The notes: generated from the sequence alone by a model not told the origin. 64,000 nt of DNA from Acinetobacter haemolyticus CIP 64.3 = MTCC 9819 (GCF_000369065.1 NZ_KB849799.1:245522-309521); one strand, 5' to 3'; shown: positions 8,735 through 18,944, counted from the stretch's first letter. Numbers and translations: made by a program.

Positions 8735-9964
8735 ATGAAGTTGAAAGCTTCCAATATATTGGGACAAGATCAAATCGACTTGCTAATTTCTCGCGGACTA
8801 AATTTAGTTTGGTTTCCTAAAGAGTTAGAAGCGATCTACCGAGATCAGTATAGAAATGAGGCCGCACACGAATTCCGTTATCGTGCGCCAATCATCTTGG
8901 GCCTATATTTATTTCTGAGCTTTGGTATTTATCAAGTCCTACCACCAGATATGCGTCTTGAGTGGATTGCTTACTATGGCTGGGTTGGGATTATTATCCT
9001 TCTCGCATGGTTATTGTCTTTTGTTCCGATCATGAATCGGTGGTTCGATCATTACGTTTGTATAGGATCAATGGGTGCTGTAGCCATTACTTTCACCCTC
9101 ATTAACGTCCTTGCACAAGGTCAACATAACATTTTATTCCATGCTGCAATGATGTATGCGGTTGTCATTATTTATGGCTTTGTTGGTATGCGTTTTTATA
9201 CAGCAATGTTTGCAGGATGGATGGGAGGTTTAATTGGTATTGCAGCAAGCACCTGGTTAAGTGGTTCTATTGATTGGACTTTTTTACATAGAACATACAC
9301 ATTTAGTAGTTTTTTGGGGATGGCGTTAGCGTATGCGACGGATCGACAGCACCGTGAAAATTACTTGCAAAACTGCATGATCGAACTTAACCGATTAGAG
9401 CTCATGCGACAGGCACAACAACTCTCAATTCTTTCACAACAAGATGCTCTAACGGGTTTGGCGAATCGTCGTTATCTCGATGAAGTACTTGAAAATGAAT
9501 GGAAACGAGCCATGCGCCATGAAATGCCCATCACGATTATGATGATTGATATTGATTTCTTTAAACTCTATAACGACACACTTGGTCATATTCAAGGTGA
9601 TCAATGCTTAAGACGTATCGCTATTTTATTGGGGTCAATAACTTCACGCAGTGGTGATCTAGCAGCGCGTTATGGTGGGGAAGAATTCTTGTTACTATTT
9701 TCAATGACAGATCAAGATCAAGCACTCATCCAAGTTAAACGGTTAATGGAGCTGGTGAGTAATATTGGCATCAATCATCCTAAAAGCCAAATTTCTAAAC
9801 ATGTAACGATAAGTGTTGGTGTTGCGACGATGGTACCAAGTTTAGGTGATAGTCTTTCAGAATTTATTTCTCGTGCCGACCATGCCCTTTATATTGCGAA
9901 AAGTAATGGTAGAAATCAATATCACATCGCCTCTTCTGAAAATATGATTTCTGAAGCTTTATAA
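8735..9964 (+). CDS. Membrane diguanylate cyclase (GGDEF domain)
   Basis: A 409-residue inner-membrane enzyme making cyclic-di-GMP from two GTP. The first 200 residues hold about six hydrophobic helices (from APIILGLYLFLSFGIY through FSSFLGMALAYAT). A GGDEF domain follows, with the substrate-binding segment LTGLANRRYLDE, the Mg-binding DIDFFKLYND and the active-site GGEEF at about residue 314. An RSGD placed five residues before GGEEF is a canonical inhibitory I-site. No EAL domain is present. The ATG at 8735 was chosen; a GTG at 8720 overlaps the AGGGAG that would otherwise be the ribosome site. Monocistronic by context. Confidence 0.92.
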   Translation: MKLKASNILGQDQIDLLISRGLNLVWFPKELEAIYRDQYRNEAAHEFRYRAPIILGLYLFLSFGIYQVLPPDMRLEWIAYYGWVGIIILLAWLLSFVPIMNRWFDHYVCIGSMGAVAITFTLINVLAQGQHNILFHAAMMYAVVIIYGFVGMRFYTAMFAGWMGGLIGIAASTWLSGSIDWTFLHRTYTFSSFLGMALAYATDRQHRENYLQNCMIELNRLELMRQAQQLSILSQQDALTGLANRRYLDEVLENEWKRAMRHEMPITIMMIDIDFFKLYNDTLGHIQGDQCLRRIAILLGSITSRSGDLAARYGGEEFLLLFSMTDQDQALIQVKRLMELVSNIGINHPKSQISKHVTISVGVATMVPSLGDSLSEFISRADHALYIAKSNGRNQYHIASSENMISEAL

Positions 9965-10015
9965 TATACAGAAGATTATTATTCAGTAAATTAATTGAAT
10001 ATTACATTAAATAAA

Positions 10016-10047
10016 AGTCACACTTATAATAAATTAAAAGTGTGACT
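10016..10047. terminator. Terminator between convergent GGDEF and aroC genes
   Basis: A 10-bp perfect stem (AGTCACACTT / AAGTGTGACT) around a 12-nt AT loop. It is followed on the minus strand by a T-rich tract, so it probably ends aroC transcription and perhaps the facing gene too. Confidence 0.7.
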
Positions 10048-10055
10048 AAATATGA

Positions 10056-11147
10056 TTATGCTTCGATTGGTTTAAATGGAGGTACGACATCTGCATTTTG
10101 TGCACGATGTCTTAAAAAATGATCCATTAATACGATCGCCAACATCGCTTCTGCAATTGGTGTTGCACGTACGCCCACACAAGGGTCATGACGACCTTTA
10201 GTTAAGACATCGGTATTTTCACGGTTAATCGTAATTGTCTTACCTGGTGTTGTAATACTAGCTGTTGGTTTCAATGCAATTGCAACACGAATAGTTTGAC
10301 CACTCGAAATCCCACCTAAAATTCCGCCAGCATGATTAGCAAGGAAACCATCTGTGGTGAGTTCATCACGAGTTTCATGACCAAATTGCCCCGCTACAGC
10401 AAAGCCATCACCGATCTCAACCCCTTTAACCGCGTTAATACTCATCATTGCATGTGCAATATCAGCATCTAAACGATCAAATACAGGCTCCCCCCAACCA
10501 ACGGGAACATTTTCAGCAATGATCTCTAGTTTTGCACCACAACTTGTTCCTTGCTCGCGAAGAGAAGTAACCAACTTTTCAAAACGCGGCACCGCATCAA
10601 CATCACCACAGAAAAATGGATTGTTAGGTACTTCGTTCCAATCTAATTTCTCTGCAACTTCGTTACCAATTTGAGTGACATGTCCACGAATATCAATCCC
10701 AAATTTTTCAGCTAGATACTTTTTTGCAATCGCACCCGCTGCAACGCGCATCGCAGTTTCACGTGCACTTGAACGTCCGCCACCACGATAATCACGGAAT
10801 CCGTACTTTTGTGTATAGGTATAATCAGCATGACCAGGACGGAAAGTTTGAGCAATATTGCCGTAGTCTTTAGATTTTTGATCTGTATTACGAATCAATA
10901 AACCAATCGAAGTTCCAGTTGTTTTCCCTTCGAAAACACCAGAAATAATCTCGACTTCATCTGGCTCTTTACGTTGAGTTGCAAATTTAGATGTACCAGG
11001 CTTGCGGCGATCCAAATCTTTCTGCAAATCAGCTTCACAAAGTTCAAGACCCGGCGGCACGCCATCAACAATTGCCATCAAACCGACGCCATGAGACTCT
11101 CCACATGTCGTGACTTGAAAAAGTTGACCAATACTATTCCCAGCCAT
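10056..11147 (-). CDS. aroC: Chorismate synthase
   Basis: A 363-residue enzyme, full length for the family. It converts 5-enolpyruvylshikimate-3-phosphate to chorismate with reduced FMN, the last shikimate-pathway step. Signature motifs are [18 protein letters not shown] at the N-terminus, [27 protein letters not shown] in the middle (residues about 105-131) and [18 protein letters not shown] near the end. The gene is 11 bp downstream of prmB on the same strand, an arrangement common in gammaproteobacteria. A DAHP synthase gene for the first step of the pathway is also in this window at 32935. Confidence 0.97.
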   Translation of the reverse strand: MAGNSIGQLFQVTTCGESHGVGLMAIVDGVPPGLELCEADLQKDLDRRKPGTSKFATQRKEPDEVEIISGVFEGKTTGTSIGLLIRNTDQKSKDYGNIAQTFRPGHADYTYTQKYGFRDYRGGGRSSARETAMRVAAGAIAKKYLAEKFGIDIRGHVTQIGNEVAEKLDWNEVPNNPFFCGDVDAVPRFEKLVTSLREQGTSCGAKLEIIAENVPVGWGEPVFDRLDADIAHAMMSINAVKGVEIGDGFAVAGQFGHETRDELTTDGFLANHAGGILGGISSGQTIRVAIALKPTASITTPGKTITINRENTDVLTKGRHDPCVGVRATPIAEAMLAIVLMDHFLRHRAQNADVVPPFKPIEA

Positions 11148-11158
11148 GTTCTATCCCC

Positions 11159-12169
11159 TTAATTCTGAATGGATTGCTGAAATATTTCTTTATAACGACG
11201 GCATTGTTCAGCAGTCAAAGCGAAAATACCAGAACCACCTTTTTGGAAAGTTAGCCAGTGAAAGTCAACCGTATTGAAATTTTGACGCATCGCCCATTCT
11301 GAATTACCCACTTCGATAACGATCAGACCATCTTCAGTTAAATAATCAGCAGCTTGAGCCAACATTTTACGCACCAAGTCCAAACCATCTTGTCCCGCAG
11401 CAAGCGCAAGTTCTGGCTCATGTAAGAATTCTTCAGGTAAATCTGCCATATCTTCAGCATCTACATAAGGCGGATTACTTACGATCAAGTCATATTGATT
11501 TTCAGCAGGTATTTTTGAAAATAGATCAGATTCAAGTAGTGCAACTTGATACTGTTTATTGTGATGTTCTGTATTGATCGAAGCAACTTCTAAAGCTTCT
11601 TTAGAAATATCTGTAGCATCAACCTCTGATTCTGGATATGCATACGCCAATGCAATTGCAATACAGCCTGAACCCGTGCACATATCCAAGATACGTTGTG
11701 GTGTTTTCGGTTTAGGATTTTCTGGTAGGCTGTTTAACGCTTCAAGCATTTGACCATTTTCATCTAAACAATATGGTGCAAAACGCTGTTCAATTAACTC
11801 AGCAATCGGTGAACGTGGGATTAAGACACGTTCATCAACATAAAATGGTTTATTAAAGAAATATGCAAGATTTAATAAGTATGAAGTTGGGACACGCTCA
11901 TTAATACGACGTTCCAATAAGCTTAGAAATTCTGCTTTTTCACTTGGTAATAGCTTCGCATCTAGGATTTCCGCATCAGCCTTCCACTCAAGAGAAAGTG
12001 TTTGCAAAACCAATGCCGAACTTTCAGCGAAATAATCTTCTGTGCCTTGACCTAAGTGCGCGTCGTATTGGCGAAGTGCTGTGACACCAAAACGGATAAA
12101 ATCTCTTATGTTTACTAAGTTTTCAGCCGCTTCTTGTAAATGTTCAGGGCTGATCGTTGGTCGCTCCAC
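11159..12169 (-). CDS. prmB: 50S ribosomal protein L3 N5-glutamine methyltransferase
   Basis: A 336-residue SAM-dependent methyltransferase of the HemK/PrmC group. It has the SAM-binding motif DMCTGSGCIAIALA and the catalytic NPPYVDAED that holds the target glutamine amide, followed by LPEEFLHEPELALAAGQDGLD, which is characteristic of PrmB rather than PrmC. It methylates the glutamine of ribosomal protein L3. The genomic link prmB-aroC supports the call. It is leftward, 11 bp from aroC, and probably cotranscribed. Confidence 0.95.
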   Translation of the reverse strand: MERPTISPEHLQEAAENLVNIRDFIRFGVTALRQYDAHLGQGTEDYFAESSALVLQTLSLEWKADAEILDAKLLPSEKAEFLSLLERRINERVPTSYLLNLAYFFNKPFYVDERVLIPRSPIAELIEQRFAPYCLDENGQMLEALNSLPENPKPKTPQRILDMCTGSGCIAIALAYAYPESEVDATDISKEALEVASINTEHHNKQYQVALLESDLFSKIPAENQYDLIVSNPPYVDAEDMADLPEEFLHEPELALAAGQDGLDLVRKMLAQAADYLTEDGLIVIEVGNSEWAMRQNFNTVDFHWLTFQKGGSGIFALTAEQCRRYKEIFQQSIQN

Positions 12170-12281
12170 TTAGGCGTCTCCAAAAGTGCTAATTGCAAAA
12201 CGGTTTATTTTACCTGAGCCAAGAAAAGCAAAGCAACGCTTTGACCAGTTTCTAGCTCTCTTGAAGCTTATTTAATAAGAA

Positions 12282-12311
12282 AAAACCGCTTCAGATCAAA
12301 GAAACGGTTTT
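12282..12311 (-). terminator. Terminator downstream of VWA gene
   Basis: AAAACCG at 12282-12288 and CGGTTTT at 12305-12311 pair to form a short stem; on the minus strand the second arm runs into a further T-rich tract. It ends the moxR-VWA transcript just before prmB. Confidence 0.6.
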
Positions 12312-12331
12312 ATATCGGATTTATTTAAATT

Positions 12332-13519
12332 TTAACGAGACAAATAACGGGTCATATCCTCGATCCCTTTCAAAGTCATTGGATACATATGATCTTCAAA
12401 TGTTTCTTTAATCCACTGAATAGTTTGGGTGTAATGCCAATAACCCTCCACTTCAGGATTGAGCCAAGCTGTTTTATCAAAGTGCTGACGTAAACGTCTT
12501 AACCACACTTCCCCAGCCTCGTCATTCATATATTCAACTGAACCACCAGCAGACTTGAGTTCGTAAGGCGCCATACTAGCATCGCCCACAATGATAACCC
12601 GATAATCACGTCCGTATGTATGCAATAAGTCCCATGTGTTCATACGTGTAGAACTACGACGATGATTGTCTTTCCATACATAATCATAAAGACAATTATG
12701 GAAATAAAAATATTCTAAAGTCTTGAACTCTGACTTAGCAGCACTAAATAGTTTTTCACACTCAGCGATATAGGCATCCATAGAACCGCCTACATCAAAT
12801 AGCATTAATACTTTGATTCGATTACGGCGCTCTGGAACAAGTTGTACATCTAAGATACCTTGTTTGGCAGTTTCACGAATCGTGCTATCAACATCTAGCT
12901 CTTCGGCAGCCCCTTGACGCGCGAATTTCCGCAAACGACGTAAGGCGATTTGCATCTGGCGTGTTCCTAAAACCTGATCGTCGTCAAGATTTTGGTATTT
13001 ACGTTGTTCCCATACTTTTACCGCTGAACGTTTACGCCCTGGACCACCGATACGAACACCTTCAGGATGATCACCAAAAGCACCAAAAGGTGAAGTTCCA
13101 CCGGTACCAATCATCCGGTTGCCGCCCTGATGTTTTTTATGTTGTTCGCGCAATCGCTCTTCCAACATTTTCATCAGTTCTTCCAGAGAACCCGCCTTTT
13201 GCAATTCAGCACGTTGCTCTGGAGTTAAATGCTTTTCTAGTAGCTCAAGATCAAACCAGTCTTTTGGCAATTTATGAACGTGTTTGAGTAGCTCATCTAA
13301 GTCAAAGGTTTCAATACCATCAAAATAATCTTTCATGGCACGATCAAACTTATCGAAGAAACGTTCATCTTTGACTAAAATCGTTTTAGCCAATTGATAA
13401 AACTCTTCTTGATCTGCAAAAACTAGACCTGAAGCCACCGCTTGATTCAGATCAATCAGTTCACGTGTCGTAACAGGTACGCCATATTTGCGTAAAGTGT
13501 AGAACAGTCGTACAAACAT
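12332..13519 (-). CDS. VWA-domain protein of the CoxE type (MoxR partner)
   Basis: A 395-residue cytoplasmic protein. The N-terminal half (RLFYTLRKYGVPVTTRELIDL) is the helical region seen in CoxE-like proteins. The C-terminal half is a von Willebrand A domain with a MIDAS-like MLFDVGGSMDAYI, where the usual DxSxS reads DVGGS. The upstream neighbour, 12 bp away, is a MoxR-type AAA+ ATPase. MoxR/VWA pairs act as chaperone-like machines that mature or insert cofactors into target complexes; the client here is unknown because no cox or similar genes are adjacent. Confidence 0.85.
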   Translation of the reverse strand: MFVRLFYTLRKYGVPVTTRELIDLNQAVASGLVFADQEEFYQLAKTILVKDERFFDKFDRAMKDYFDGIETFDLDELLKHVHKLPKDWFDLELLEKHLTPEQRAELQKAGSLEELMKMLEERLREQHKKHQGGNRMIGTGGTSPFGAFGDHPEGVRIGGPGRKRSAVKVWEQRKYQNLDDDQVLGTRQMQIALRRLRKFARQGAAEELDVDSTIRETAKQGILDVQLVPERRNRIKVLMLFDVGGSMDAYIAECEKLFSAAKSEFKTLEYFYFHNCLYDYVWKDNHRRSSTRMNTWDLLHTYGRDYRVIIVGDASMAPYELKSAGGSVEYMNDEAGEVWLRRLRQHFDKTAWLNPEVEGYWHYTQTIQWIKETFEDHMYPMTLKGIEDMTRYLSR

Positions 13520-13531
13520 ATACGAGCACTC

Positions 13532-14383
13532 TTAACGACGTGACATAAAGGCTAAACGTTCTAGCAACTGTACATCTTGTTCATTCTTGATTAACGCACC
13601 ATACAACGGTGGAATCGCTTTTGATTTATCATGATTACGCAACACATCTTCTGGCATATCATCTGCCATCAATAAGCTTAACCAATCAATTAATTCAGAC
13701 GTTGAGGGTGGCTTTTTCAAACTTGGTACTTGACGTAATTTGAAGAAGATCTGTAAAGCCTCACTCACCAAAGTGTTCGAAATACTTGGGAAATGAACTG
13801 CAATGATGTCACGCATCGTTGCTTCATCAGGGAACTCAATATAATGGAAGAAACAACGGCGCAAGAACGCATCTGGAAGTTCTTTTTCATTATTTGAAGT
13901 AATAATCACGATTGGACGCTGAGTTGCAGTAATCGTCTCACCTGTCTCATACACATAGAACGACATTTTGTCGAGCTCATGTAATAAGTCATTTGGAAAT
14001 TCAATATCTGCTTTATCAATCTCATCAATTAATAATACACAGCGCTCATCGCTCGTAAATGCTTCCCACAATTTACCAGGCTTAATATAGTTTTTAATGT
14101 CATAGACACGGTCATCACCTAGCTGGCTATCACGTAAACGCGAAACAGCATCATATTCATACAAACCTTGCTGTGCTTTGGTTGTTGATTTGATATGCCA
14201 AGTGATCAGTTTTAACCCAAGACTTTCGGCAACCTGTTCAGCCAGTAACGTTTTACCTGTACCCGGCTCACCTTTTACCAATAATGGTTTTTGTAGAGCA
14301 CGCGCCGCTTTTACAGCAAGCTTTAGGCTATCAGTTGCAATATATTGATCTGTACCAGTAAAGTGTTGATTATCAGCAGACAT
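13532..14383 (-). CDS. MoxR-family AAA+ ATPase
   Basis: A 283-residue ATPase with Walker A GEPGTGKT (about residues 38-45), Walker B LLIDEIDKAD and a sensor/arginine segment PDAFLRRCFFHYIEFP. It matches the AAA_5/MoxR group in length and motifs. It probably forms a hexameric ring working with the VWA protein encoded 12 bp downstream. The start ATG at 14383 leaves a short spacer from the small membrane-protein gene upstream. Function is by family; the substrate is unknown. Confidence 0.9.
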   Translation of the reverse strand: MSADNQHFTGTDQYIATDSLKLAVKAARALQKPLLVKGEPGTGKTLLAEQVAESLGLKLITWHIKSTTKAQQGLYEYDAVSRLRDSQLGDDRVYDIKNYIKPGKLWEAFTSDERCVLLIDEIDKADIEFPNDLLHELDKMSFYVYETGETITATQRPIVIITSNNEKELPDAFLRRCFFHYIEFPDEATMRDIIAVHFPSISNTLVSEALQIFFKLRQVPSLKKPPSTSELIDWLSLLMADDMPEDVLRNHDKSKAIPPLYGALIKNEQDVQLLERLAFMSRR

Positions 14384-14425
14384 TTAAAAAACCTTATTTT
14401 TCTGTATCTAACTTTGTGTAAATAT

Positions 14426-14815
14426 TTAAACTGAACGAGCAGCCTTTTTATTGGCGGTATATTTTGACCAGCAAAAACCAATCGATAAACCAATCCCTAT
14501 GACAAAGAGGATCAAGGATAAATTGGCCCACACCAACACATGTTCTTTGGTTAATACACCAAAAATCAATCCAAAAATTGCAGGTGCGATTCCAGAATTC
14601 GGACCTTCAGAAATTGTTGGTGTTGCAAGGACTGCAAAAGCGATAATCCACAAGATGCCACCAATGGGACTCGGTAAACGCGTCATTAAACGATACCAAC
14701 ACCACAAGGCAATGATTGTTCCAGTAACATAGACTATGATCGCAACATTTTCCTCAGGAAACTGATCCAGTACTGAAAGAATATTTGCCCATACCGCTGT
14801 TAATGTCTCAAGCAC
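14426..14815 (-). CDS. Small membrane protein of unknown function
   Basis: A 129-residue protein with three or four hydrophobic segments: [43 protein letters not shown] and [17 protein letters not shown] polar tail ([12 protein letters not shown]) follows. No family was recognised with confidence. It overlaps the ycgL gene by eight bases, so the two are translationally coupled, and it precedes moxR. An inner-membrane location is predicted; the role is unknown. Confidence 0.7.
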   Translation of the reverse strand: MLETLTAVWANILSVLDQFPEENVAIIVYVTGTIIALWCWYRLMTRLPSPIGGILWIIAFAVLATPTISEGPNSGIAPAIFGLIFGVLTKEHVLVWANLSLILFVIGIGLSIGFCWSKYTANKKAARSV

Positions 14816-15113
14816 CTCGTAAGCCCTCAGGTTCTACCGCATTCGGATTGATTAATCCTTCTGGTGGCATTTGAATAAAAAAGCCTTTGGTTTCTAACGA
14901 ATCCATAACATGCAACACATTTGCACGTGCAAGTTTACGCTCAGCATGAAGTTCTAAACGCATAACAAAAGTGGCTTTTCCAAATGCTTGTAAAACAGTT
15001 TCTGGAATACCGTCAAAAGGGTTCTCAGACTCATTATTCTCAGAAGAGTTCGGACGAGCAATATACATATACATTTCGTCTTTTTTGCTCGATCTATAAA
15101 TATCGCAGTGCAT
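14808..15113 (-). CDS. ycgL: YcgL domain-containing protein
   Basis: A 101-residue protein starting [18 protein letters not shown], the hallmark N-terminus of the YcgL family (PF05166). It continues with [20 protein letters not shown] and ends near GFFIQMPP, all family-like. Its biochemical role is not established. In many gammaproteobacteria ycgL sits next to rnd, as here (rnd is 140 bp upstream). The residues after QMPPEGL form a variable tail. Confidence 0.9.
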   Translation of the reverse strand: MHCDIYRSSKKDEMYMYIARPNSSENNESENPFDGIPETVLQAFGKATFVMRLELHAERKLARANVLHVMDSLETKGFFIQMPPEGLINPNAVEPEGLRGA

Positions 15114-15253
15114 GTTTACTCACAACTTTTGTCAATTTTAGTGACTATCAAGCCAATTAGACCTCAATAGACACTAAACAGGATACATGAAAAAAACCAC
15201 AGGTACATTAAGGAATGTTAACGCTAGAGTCGTATTTTTTAGCAACCGTATTT

Positions 15254-16396
15254 TTACCGAGTGACTTTCATTTGCATTGCTAAATATTCACTATCTTGAT
15301 GCAAAAGTGCGATCAGAGGCTTAGTTAAAAGCTCATAACGCCAGCCTAATAAATAATCTGGTAAAACTTGTTCGTCCAAACCAAATACGACATGCTCATA
15401 AATCGCATGAAGCCATTTCTTTCGTAACAACACCTCTTTAGGTATAGATGTTTGATTAACAATACCATCAATCAACTGATCAACTTTCGGGGCTAACTCT
15501 TTTGAATTATTCTTAATCGGACGTGCAATTCTAAGCGGCCACTCATCTTCTGGCGGCAAAAACTTCAAAAGTTCTAAAATCATTTTGCCGTGCTCACGCA
15601 CAACATTAGGCCGAATATCTTTGACTTGAGCAAGTTGAAATGTATTGCGCGGATTTTTCTCTACCAAATCAATCATCGTTGCGTTTTTAAGAATAAAACT
15701 ACGCGGTTGATTCATCGCTTTGGTAATTTGCTCACGCCAGATGCTTAATTGTTGTAATTGCATTAACTCACGGCGTGAATGGCGATAATTACCGATATCG
15801 GTATACAGCTCGGCGAGTGGAGTATCTGTTCCAATTTCTTTGGTGAGATTCTGACAGTCTTCCAACACATAGTGATATATCCCTTTGCTCTGCAAATCGC
15901 GTTTTAATGCTTCAGCAAGTCTAGGTAAATAAAGTACATCATTCGCAGCATAACTGATTTGTTGCGGTGTTAGCGGACGTGCCAACCAATCTGAGCGTGT
16001 TTGATCTTTCTCTATCTCAATATCTAAATAAGTCTTGAGGGCGTTTTGATAGCTAACCTGCAAACCATTCCCAAGAAAAGCCATTGCGACTTGTGTATCA
16101 AAAATATTATGTAATGGTTTTTGATCAGCATAATGATAAATTAAATCAATATCTTCACTACACGCATGAAAGATATTCTGCTGTGCATTGAATACTTTGT
16201 CCCAAAAATGTGTGAGATCTAATACCGTACCATCAAGCAATGCAACCTGACCGTCTAGATTAATTTGGCACACCCCGAGTTTTGGATATAAGGTATCAAC
16301 CTTAATAAACTCAGTATCAAGTGCATAGGTGGAACAATGTTCCATTTTGTGGAGGAGAACAGCTAAATCTTCTTGCTGCTGGATAAACTGAAACAT
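15254..16396 (-). CDS. rnd: Ribonuclease D
   Basis: A 380-residue 3'-5' exoribonuclease for tRNA 3'-end trimming. The DEDD active site is visible as YALDTEFIKVDT (DxE), FHACSEDIDLI, and YAANDVLYLP with the Tyr and Asp of the DEDDy type. An HRDC domain follows (QLSIWREQITKAMNQPRSFILK). Length matches E. coli RNase D. It has ycgL downstream and a 283-bp gap upstream. Confidence 0.95.
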   Translation of the reverse strand: MFQFIQQQEDLAVLLHKMEHCSTYALDTEFIKVDTLYPKLGVCQINLDGQVALLDGTVLDLTHFWDKVFNAQQNIFHACSEDIDLIYHYADQKPLHNIFDTQVAMAFLGNGLQVSYQNALKTYLDIEIEKDQTRSDWLARPLTPQQISYAANDVLYLPRLAEALKRDLQSKGIYHYVLEDCQNLTKEIGTDTPLAELYTDIGNYRHSRRELMQLQQLSIWREQITKAMNQPRSFILKNATMIDLVEKNPRNTFQLAQVKDIRPNVVREHGKMILELLKFLPPEDEWPLRIARPIKNNSKELAPKVDQLIDGIVNQTSIPKEVLLRKKWLHAIYEHVVFGLDEQVLPDYLLGWRYELLTKPLIALLHQDSEYLAMQMKVTR

Positions 16397-16679
16397 ATTT
16401 GCTCAAATACAATAAAAAGAACCATTTGCAATCAAACTGCAAAAACACAGTGATTACTCAAACAAAATAAACGCAAAACTCAATCAGTATTCCACTTGCA
16501 CATGAAATTACTCCTCTTCCCTATAATCAAAAAAACGAAAATCCTTTTCGCCTGCTAATAGTGCCATACATTGCGCTAAATAGATCTAGAATAATGTTAG
16601 ACAAAATGTAAAAGTTAATTATTTGTTTAAATTAACAGCATGAATTTAAAATAAATATCTATAAATGGTTATTTTACTA

Positions 16680-17276
16680 TTATTTCATCCGCATTCGGTT
16701 GTGCACAGCCTGACTCAAAGTATGGCTATCGACATATTCCAACTCACCGCCTTGTGGTACACCTTGTGCGATCCGTGTCATATGAATCGGTAAATGCTTG
16801 GTTGCTTCAACGAGATAATGCGCTGTCGCTTGGCCTTCTACTGTTGCATTGGTTGCCAAAATAACCTCTTGGACCTTACCTTCACTCAAACGCTGAATCA
16901 AATAAGGAATTCCAATTTCTTCAGGGCCAATTCCGTCTAAAGGTGATAAGTGTCCACCCAAGACATGATATTTACCTCTAAAACTACCACTTTGTTCAAT
17001 CGCCATCACATCTGCAGGCGACTCAACCACACAAAGTAACTGCTCATCACGCTCAGTCGATGCACAAATATCACAAATTTCATTTTCTGTTAGAGAATGA
17101 CAAATATGACATTCATGAATATGACTAGAAGCCTCATGCAAAGCATGTGACAAAGCAAATGCTCCTTCACGGTTTTTCATCAATAAATGTAATGCCATGC
17201 GCTGCGCAGACTTTGGACCAACACTCGGTAGGATACGCAATGCTTGAACTAATTGTTCAAATCTTTCACTAAACAC
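16680..17276 (-). CDS. recR: Recombination mediator RecR
   Basis: A 198-residue protein, normal length. The helix-hairpin-helix LRILPSVGPKSAQRMA is followed by a C4 zinc finger (CHICHSLTENEICDIC) and a Toprim domain (LLCVVESPADVMAIE, LSPLDGIGPEEIGI). It loads RecA on gapped DNA with RecF/RecO. It lies downstream of ybaB, as in most gammaproteobacteria, but is separated from it by a structured 102-bp spacer. The dnaX gene that often precedes this pair is not here; metZ is. Confidence 0.97.
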   Translation of the reverse strand: MFSERFEQLVQALRILPSVGPKSAQRMALHLLMKNREGAFALSHALHEASSHIHECHICHSLTENEICDICASTERDEQLLCVVESPADVMAIEQSGSFRGKYHVLGGHLSPLDGIGPEEIGIPYLIQRLSEGKVQEVILATNATVEGQATAHYLVEATKHLPIHMTRIAQGVPQGGELEYVDSHTLSQAVHNRMRMK

Positions 17277-17300
17277 AAATTAACTCTCAGAATCTCCGCC

Positions 17301-17379
17301 AATCCCTCTTTAATAAAGAAAGCAGCCCCTCCCCAAAATGCGATTAGAGTATCGCAAGAAAGGGAGGCTGGGAGGGATT
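17301..17379. repeat. Nested inverted-repeat element between ybaB and recR
   Basis: Three nested complementary pairs make one long hairpin: AATCCCTC (17301) with GAGGGATT (17372-17379); CAGCC plus CTCCC (17323-17333) with GGGAGGCTG (17362-17370), with extra Cs bulged; and TGCGAT (17339) with ATCGCA (17351-17356). It starts at the ybaB stop codon. It resembles a REP-type intergenic palindrome or an mRNA-processing hairpin. Confidence 0.65.
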
Positions 17380-17708
17380 TAAAATAAACCAGATAGACCT
17401 GGCGGTAAGCCCATACCAGAATTTGCACCTTGCAACTTCTCTTCAGAAATCGCTTCAGCTTGACGCGCCGCATCATTCATTGCCGCTGCAATTAGATCTT
17501 CAATCATATCGGCTTCATCTTGTAAAAGATCTGGACTAATCTCGATACGTTTCACCACATTACGACAAGTCATCGTTACTTTAACTAAACCACCACCCGC
17601 TTCAGCATGAACTTCGGTGTTCGCAAGCTCTTCTTTGGCTTTTTTAAGGTTCGATTCCATATCCTTTTGCATGCGTTGAGCTTGCTGCATGAGCATATTA
17701 ATGTTCAT
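17379..17708 (-). CDS. ybaB: YbaB/EbfC nucleoid-associated protein
   Basis: A 109-residue DNA-binding protein. The start [21 protein letters not shown] is the coiled-coil N-terminus of the family, followed by [17 protein letters not shown] and a C-terminal [12 protein letters not shown]. Family members form tweezer-like dimers that bind DNA and are usually placed directly upstream of recR, as here. It is 12 bp downstream of metZ and may be read from the metZ promoter. Confidence 0.96.
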   Translation of the reverse strand: MNINMLMQQAQRMQKDMESNLKKAKEELANTEVHAEAGGGLVKVTMTCRNVVKRIEISPDLLQDEADMIEDLIAAAMNDAARQAEAISEEKLQGANSGMGLPPGLSGLF

Positions 17709-17720
17709 AAGTTTCTCTCG

Positions 17721-18908
17721 TTAAATTAAATCTAAACCGCGTGATAAATCACGAATAATATCATTAATGTCCTCTAAACCGACAGACACACGAATTAAGC
17801 CTTCTTCAATTCCTGCGGCTTGTTTAGCTTCAGCCGACATTCTACCATGTGAGGTGGTTGCTGGATGGGTAATTGTTGACTTAACGTCACCTAGATTACT
17901 GGTAATGGACAAGAAACGAGTATTATCAATCACCGTCCAAGCAGCTTGACGCTCACCTTTCACTACAAACGATACCACGCCACCAAAACCTTTTTGCTGT
18001 TTCTTGGCAAGCTCATGGCCTGGATGATTTGGTAAACCCGCATAATAAACTTTTTCCACTTTATCATGCTGTTGTAACCACTCAGCCAATTTCTGCGCAT
18101 TTTCACAATGGGCTTTCATTCGAATGCTCAGCGTTTCTAAGCCTTTTAAGAAAATCCAAGCATTGAATGGACTCATTGAGTTACCTAGGGTACGAATAAC
18201 CCCATTAATCTCTTCAAGCAGGTCATGCTTTCCAACTACTGCACCACCCAAAGCACGACCTTGACCATCGATATACTTCGTTGCTGAGTATAAAACTAAA
18301 TCTGCACCAAACTTAATTGGTTGCTGTAATACTGGTGTACAGAAACAGTTATCTACTGCAAACAAAGCACCATGTGCATGTGCAATATCCGCAATTGCCT
18401 GCATATCACCCACTTGCGCCAATGGATTCGATGGTGTTTCTATAAATAATAAACGCGTATTTGGACGAATCGCTTGTTTCCATTCCTCAAGATCGCCCAA
18501 ATCAACAAAAGTCACTTCAACTGCGAATTTAGCAACGTATTTTTCAAACAAAGCGATGATTGAACCAAATACAGCGCGTGAGCAAATCACATGATCGCCT
18601 GCTTTCAGATACGCCATACAGATCGCATGCACTGCCGCCATACCTGAACTGGTCGCTACAGCACGTTCTGCACCATCAAGCACCGCTAAACGCTTCTCAA
18701 ATGCCTGTACAGTCGGATTGGTATACCGTGAATATGTATTCCCCGCGATTTGCCCAGAAAACTTGGCAGCAGCATCGGCAGCACTCTCGCAGACAAACGA
18801 TGACGTTAAAAAGATAGGTTCACTGTGTTCACCTTCAAAGGTACGATCATGCCCAGTACGAATGGCCAGTGTTTCAAGTTGGTATTCTAAATCATCGCTT
18901 GGATTCAT
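17721..18908 (-). CDS. metZ: O-succinylhomoserine sulfhydrylase
   Basis: A 395-residue PLP-dependent enzyme of the Cys/Met metabolism family, making homocysteine from O-succinylhomoserine and sulfide. The PLP lysine is in YSATKYIDGQGR. Other family motifs are NTYSRYTNPTVQAFEKRL, SSGMAAVH and the C-terminal TSNLGDVKSTITHPATTSH. The GQGRALGG segment after the lysine is typical of MetZ rather than MetB or MetY. A 12-bp inverted repeat lies 37 bp upstream of the start and could be regulatory. Confidence 0.92.
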   Translation of the reverse strand: MNPSDDLEYQLETLAIRTGHDRTFEGEHSEPIFLTSSFVCESAADAAAKFSGQIAGNTYSRYTNPTVQAFEKRLAVLDGAERAVATSSGMAAVHAICMAYLKAGDHVICSRAVFGSIIALFEKYVAKFAVEVTFVDLGDLEEWKQAIRPNTRLLFIETPSNPLAQVGDMQAIADIAHAHGALFAVDNCFCTPVLQQPIKFGADLVLYSATKYIDGQGRALGGAVVGKHDLLEEINGVIRTLGNSMSPFNAWIFLKGLETLSIRMKAHCENAQKLAEWLQQHDKVEKVYYAGLPNHPGHELAKKQQKGFGGVVSFVVKGERQAAWTVIDNTRFLSITSNLGDVKSTITHPATTSHGRMSAEAKQAAGIEEGLIRVSVGLEDINDIIRDLSRGLDLI

Positions 18909-18944
18909 CGTTTTGTATGCCTTATGATCAATGGTCTCAATCTT

